DNA of 64,000 nt from Catenuloplanes atrovinosus. Lineage in GTDB: Bacteria > Actinomycetota > Actinomycetes > Mycobacteriales > Micromonosporaceae. The DNA lies in NCBI RefSeq assembly GCF_031458235.1, contig NZ_JAVDYB010000001.1, positions 2,811,001-2,875,000 on the forward strand, written 5' to 3'. The notes under the pieces are model-generated. The model did not search any database. It was not told the origin of the DNA and saw only the letters and a list, made by a program, of their open reading frames with translations. Below, one piece after another: positions 61,299 to 64,000 of this stretch. Each line of letters opens with the position of its first letter. Position 1 is the first letter of the stretch. The translations under genes and the position numbers were made by a program.

Positions 61299-61398
61299 CG
61301 GATCATGTCCCGCATGGTCCCGCGGGCCGGCCTCGCCGCGGGCTTCGACTCCGCCGGCGCTCCGCTCGCGGCGGAGAGTGTCGATCGGGTGGTGCCGG

Positions 61399-64000
61399 TC
61401 AGCATGGGGAGCGGAACGGGCGGCCCGGGAAGTGGGTGTCCCACTCCGCGCGGAGCGACGCCGGGTCGGTGCGGGCGCAGATGCGGTCGGCGGTGCGTTC
61501 GGTGTCCAGGTCCCACAGGATGGTGGTCCAGTCCTCGCCGCCGGTGGCGAGGGTGTGGCCGTCGGGGGTGAAGGCGAGGGCGTCGACGGGTTTGCCGTGG
61601 CCGGTGAGGATGGCGAGCTCGCCGGGGTGCCGGGGGTCGCGGACGTCCCACAGGCGGACGGTCGCGTCCGAGCTGGCGGTCGCGAGCGTGGTGCCGTCCG
61701 GGCGGAACGCGGCGGCCATCACGCCGTCGGCGTAGCCGGTGAGCGTCGCCAGCGCCGAGGGTTCGGTGGGGCGGGCGACGTGCCACAGGCGGGCGGTGCC
61801 GTCGTCGCCGCCGGCGGCCAGCAGGTCGCCGCCGGGGTTGAACGCCACGGTCTTGACGGCCTGGGTGCCGGACTCCAGGGTGCCGAGCGCGGCGGGGCGG
61901 GACGGGTCGGCGACGTCCCACAGGCGGACGGTCCGGTCCGCGCCGCCGCTGGCCAGGATCGTGCCGTCGTGACGGAACGCGACCGTCTCGGCGGCGCCGG
62001 TGTGGCCGGTGAGCGTGGCGGACGGCATCGGGCGGCCGCCGTCGAGGCGGATCAGGCGGACGGTGCCGTCGTCGAGCGCGGCGGCCAGCATCCGGCCGTC
62101 CGGGCGGAACGCGATGTCCTCGACCGAGCCGGGCAGGCTCACGATCTCCCGCTGCCGGCCGGAGGCGGGGTCCCACAGCCGTACGGTGCGGTCGTGGCCG
62201 GCCGAGGCCAGCAGCGTGCCGCCCGGCTGGAACGCCACGTCGTTGACCGGCCCGGTGTGGCCGCGCAGCACCGCGGCCGCACGGGGCCGGCCGGGCTCGG
62301 GGACGTCCCACAGCCGCACGGTCCGGTCGTACCCGCCGGTCGCGATCGTGCGCCCGTCGTCGCCGACGGCCACGCCGTAGACCGAGCTGGTGTGGCCGAC
62401 CAGGCGGAACGCGGTCACGTCCCACAGCCGGGCGGTACGGTCCGCGCCGGTGGAGACGATGGTGTGCCCGTCCGGGCTGACCGCGACCGAGGTGACCGCG
62501 GTGGTGTGGCCGGGCAGCGCGGCGAGTTCACGCGGGCCGCCCGGGTCGTCGATCGACCACAGGCGTACGACCGCGTCGGCGCCGCCGGAGACGAGCGTCC
62601 GGCCGCCGGGTGCGAACGCCAGGGCCCGGACCGCGTCCGTGTGGCCGGTCAGCGCCGCGGTCTGCCGGGGCCGTGCCGGGTCGCGGACGTCCCACAGCCG
62701 TACGGTGTGGTCCTCGCCGCCGGTGGCGAGCGTGCGACCGTCCGCCGTGACCGCCACCGCGGCGATCCCGGAGATCGGCAGCGCGACCGGCGGGCGCGCG
62801 GCGCCGGGATGGCGCGCGTCCCAGCGGTGGACCGTGCCGTCCGGGCCGGCGGTGGCGAGCGTGGCCTGGCCGGCCGCGGTGACCACCGGCGGGCCGACCA
62901 GCCCGCGCACGTCCGCGAGCGGTCGCGGCCGGGCCACGTCGCGCAGGTCCCACGCGCGGGTGCTGCCGTCCTCGCCGGCCGCGGTCAGCGTGGTCCCGTC
63001 CGCCGCGAACGCGAGCGCCCTGATCGGCGCGTGGTGCGGCGGCAGCACGGCGACCGGTGTGGCGCGGTTCGGGTCGTCCACGTCCCACAGCTGCACGGTG
63101 CGGTCGTCGCGGCCGGCGGCCAGCAGCCGCCCGTCCGGGCTGAACGCGCTGGCCCGCACGTCGCCGGCGTCGCCGAGCCGGGTCGCGTACGGCGTCGCGA
63201 AGCTGCTCAGCACGCGGCTGCGCGCCTCCACGGCGGGGGAGAGGCGGTAGGCGGCCAGCCCGAGCAGCGCCGCCAGCCCCGGGTTGGTCGTGCGCAGCGC
63301 CTCGGCCCGGTCCGCGGCCCGCTGCGCGGTGGCGGCGTCGCGCTGCCGGGCGGCCGACTGCTGGGACCGGACCGCGACCGCGGTGGCGCCGGTGGTGAGC
63401 AGGCACAGCGCGGTCAGCGCCACGACCAGCCGGCGCAGGCGGCGGCTCCCGCGCTGCGCCACGTCGAGCTCCGCGGCCCGCGCGGCGAGGCTGGCGTCCA
63501 GGAACGCGGTCTCGTCCGGGTTCAGCGCGCCGCCGCCCCCGGCCGCCGCCCACTCGCGGGCGACGTCCAGCGGCGTGCCCCGGTAGAGCACGCCCGGGTC
63601 CCGGCCCATCGACCGCCACAGCGTGGCCGCCTCGGTCAGCCGCCGGTGTACGCGCAGCCCGTCCCGGTCCCGGTTGAGCCAGTCGTGCAGGCGCGGCCAG
63701 CAGCGGATCAGCGACTCGTGGGTGATCTCGATGGTGTCCCGGCCGACCGTGAGCAGCCGCAGCGCGGTGAGTCCGTCCACGACCGCCGCGGTGTCCGGGT
63801 CGGCGAGCCCGGCCTCGTCCCGGTGGATGGGGCGCTTGGTGTCCTCGGTGCCGTCGCCGAGCGCGGTCAGGCGGCACAGCAGCCGGCGCGCGGCGTCCTG
63901 CCTTGCCGGGCCGAGCGTGGCGTACCAGGCCTCGGCGGTGCGGGCGAGCGACGCGTCCAGTCCGCCCGCGGCCTCGTACCCGGCGAGCGTGAGGGTGTTG
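61399..64000 (-). CDS. nSTAND-type NTPase with WD40 propellers, C-terminal part (runs off right edge)
   Basis: At least 867 residues, 5' end outside the window. The first visible part (LTLAGYEAAGGLDASLARTA, DAARRLLCRLTALGDGTEDT, ITHESLIRCWPRL) is the helical end of a STAND NTPase module. A membrane-like helix LVVALTALCLLTTGATAVAV follows, then 13 WD40 blades recognisable by VRLWDV-type endings, enough for two propellers. The tail RICARTDPASLRAEWDTHFP ends in GRPFRSPC, a typical cap of this family. Such proteins are signalling switches, some of them in antiphage or conflict systems; the N-terminal effector is not visible. Confidence 0.85.
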   Translation of the reverse strand, partial: NTLTLAGYEAAGGLDASLARTAEAWYATLGPARQDAARRLLCRLTALGDGTEDTKRPIHRDEAGLADPDTAAVVDGLTALRLLTVGRDTIEITHESLIRCWPRLHDWLNRDRDGLRVHRRLTEAATLWRSMGRDPGVLYRGTPLDVAREWAAAGGGGALNPDETAFLDASLAARAAELDVAQRGSRRLRRLVVALTALCLLTTGATAVAVRSQQSAARQRDAATAQRAADRAEALRTTNPGLAALLGLAAYRLSPAVEARSRVLSSFATPYATRLGDAGDVRASAFSPDGRLLAAGRDDRTVQLWDVDDPNRATPVAVLPPHHAPIRALAFAADGTTLTAAGEDGSTRAWDLRDVARPRPLADVRGLVGPPVVTAAGQATLATAGPDGTVHRWDARHPGAARPPVALPISGIAAVAVTADGRTLATGGEDHTVRLWDVRDPARPRQTAALTGHTDAVRALAFAPGGRTLVSGGADAVVRLWSIDDPGGPRELAALPGHTTAVTSVAVSPDGHTIVSTGADRTARLWDVTAFRLVGHTSSVYGVAVGDDGRTIATGGYDRTVRLWDVPEPGRPRAAAVLRGHTGPVNDVAFQPGGTLLASAGHDRTVRLWDPASGRQREIVSLPGSVEDIAFRPDGRMLAAALDDGTVRLIRLDGGRPMPSATLTGHTGAAETVAFRHDGTILASGGADRTVRLWDVADPSRPAALGTLESGTQAVKTVAFNPGGDLLAAGGDDGTARLWHVARPTEPSALATLTGYADGVMAAAFRPDGTTLATASSDATVRLWDVRDPRHPGELAILTGHGKPVDALAFTPDGHTLATGGEDWTTILWDLDTERTADRICARTDPASLRAEWDTHFPGRPFRSPC

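Overview
The window is very GC-rich DNA (third codon positions almost all G or C, many GTG starts, short or overlapping gene junctions). That composition, with ROK, STPK, ECF-sigma, ricin-lectin and nSTAND/WD40 genes, suggests a filamentous actinomycete. I favour Micromonosporaceae (Actinoplanes-like), which is inference. No rRNA, tRNA or CRISPR was seen.

Region 1 (1-17389) is a candidate organosulfur-scavenging locus. A partial LysR gene lies at the left edge, divergent from a short leader peptide (491-571) of the actinobacterial sulfur-gene type (R-x-V-D...SAxxCR). A structured leader RNA follows. Then come an FMN-dependent monooxygenase, a complete peptide-type ABC transporter (lipoprotein, two permeases, two ATPases) and an alpha/beta hydrolase with an Asp in the nucleophile position. 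After a new promoter there is a second complete transporter (lipoprotein, two permeases, one fused double ATPase) and four more FMN monooxygenases, nearly all joined by 4-base stop/start overlaps. The transporters would import the substrate and the oxygenases would cleave it; no flavin reductase is encoded here.

Region 2 (17448-25761) holds a formate/nitrite-type channel, a small catalase-like heme protein, an internally deleted DUF817 remnant fused in frame to an OmpR-type regulator, its kinase, a DM13 lipid-anchored or membrane protein, a CHASE-PAS histidine kinase and a GAF-SpoIIE phosphatase.

Region 3 (25861-34753) starts with a complete IS110-family recombinase with a non-coding end that may carry a bridge RNA. 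It continues with a minus-strand group resembling hypoxia/dormancy loci: CBS-BON protein, bifunctional AdhE, CtpE-like P-type ATPase and a HEAT-like protein.

Region 4 (34813-49690) is a mosaic: small membrane protein, secreted ricin-fold lectin, GNAT, membrane Ser/Thr kinase, AraC regulator divergent from a PaoABC-like molybdenum hydroxylase operon with its XdhC maturase, a lipoprotein/membrane-protein pair, TetR, and an alpha/beta hydrolase divergent from a cholesterol-oxidase-like GMC flavoprotein.

Region 5 (49691-64000) contains a 16-bp tandem repeat running into a 30-bp-arm inverted repeat at the end of an asparaginase gene, thymidine kinase, an ECF sigma factor with its CU044_5270-like partner, a GH1 beta-glucosidase divergent from a ROK repressor, a TetR gene with twin operators facing a membrane protein, a GH30-ricin secreted glycosidase, a deletion scar joining two 5'-truncated genes (tetR and aldo/keto reductase), and the 3' part of a large nSTAND-WD40 protein running off the right edge.
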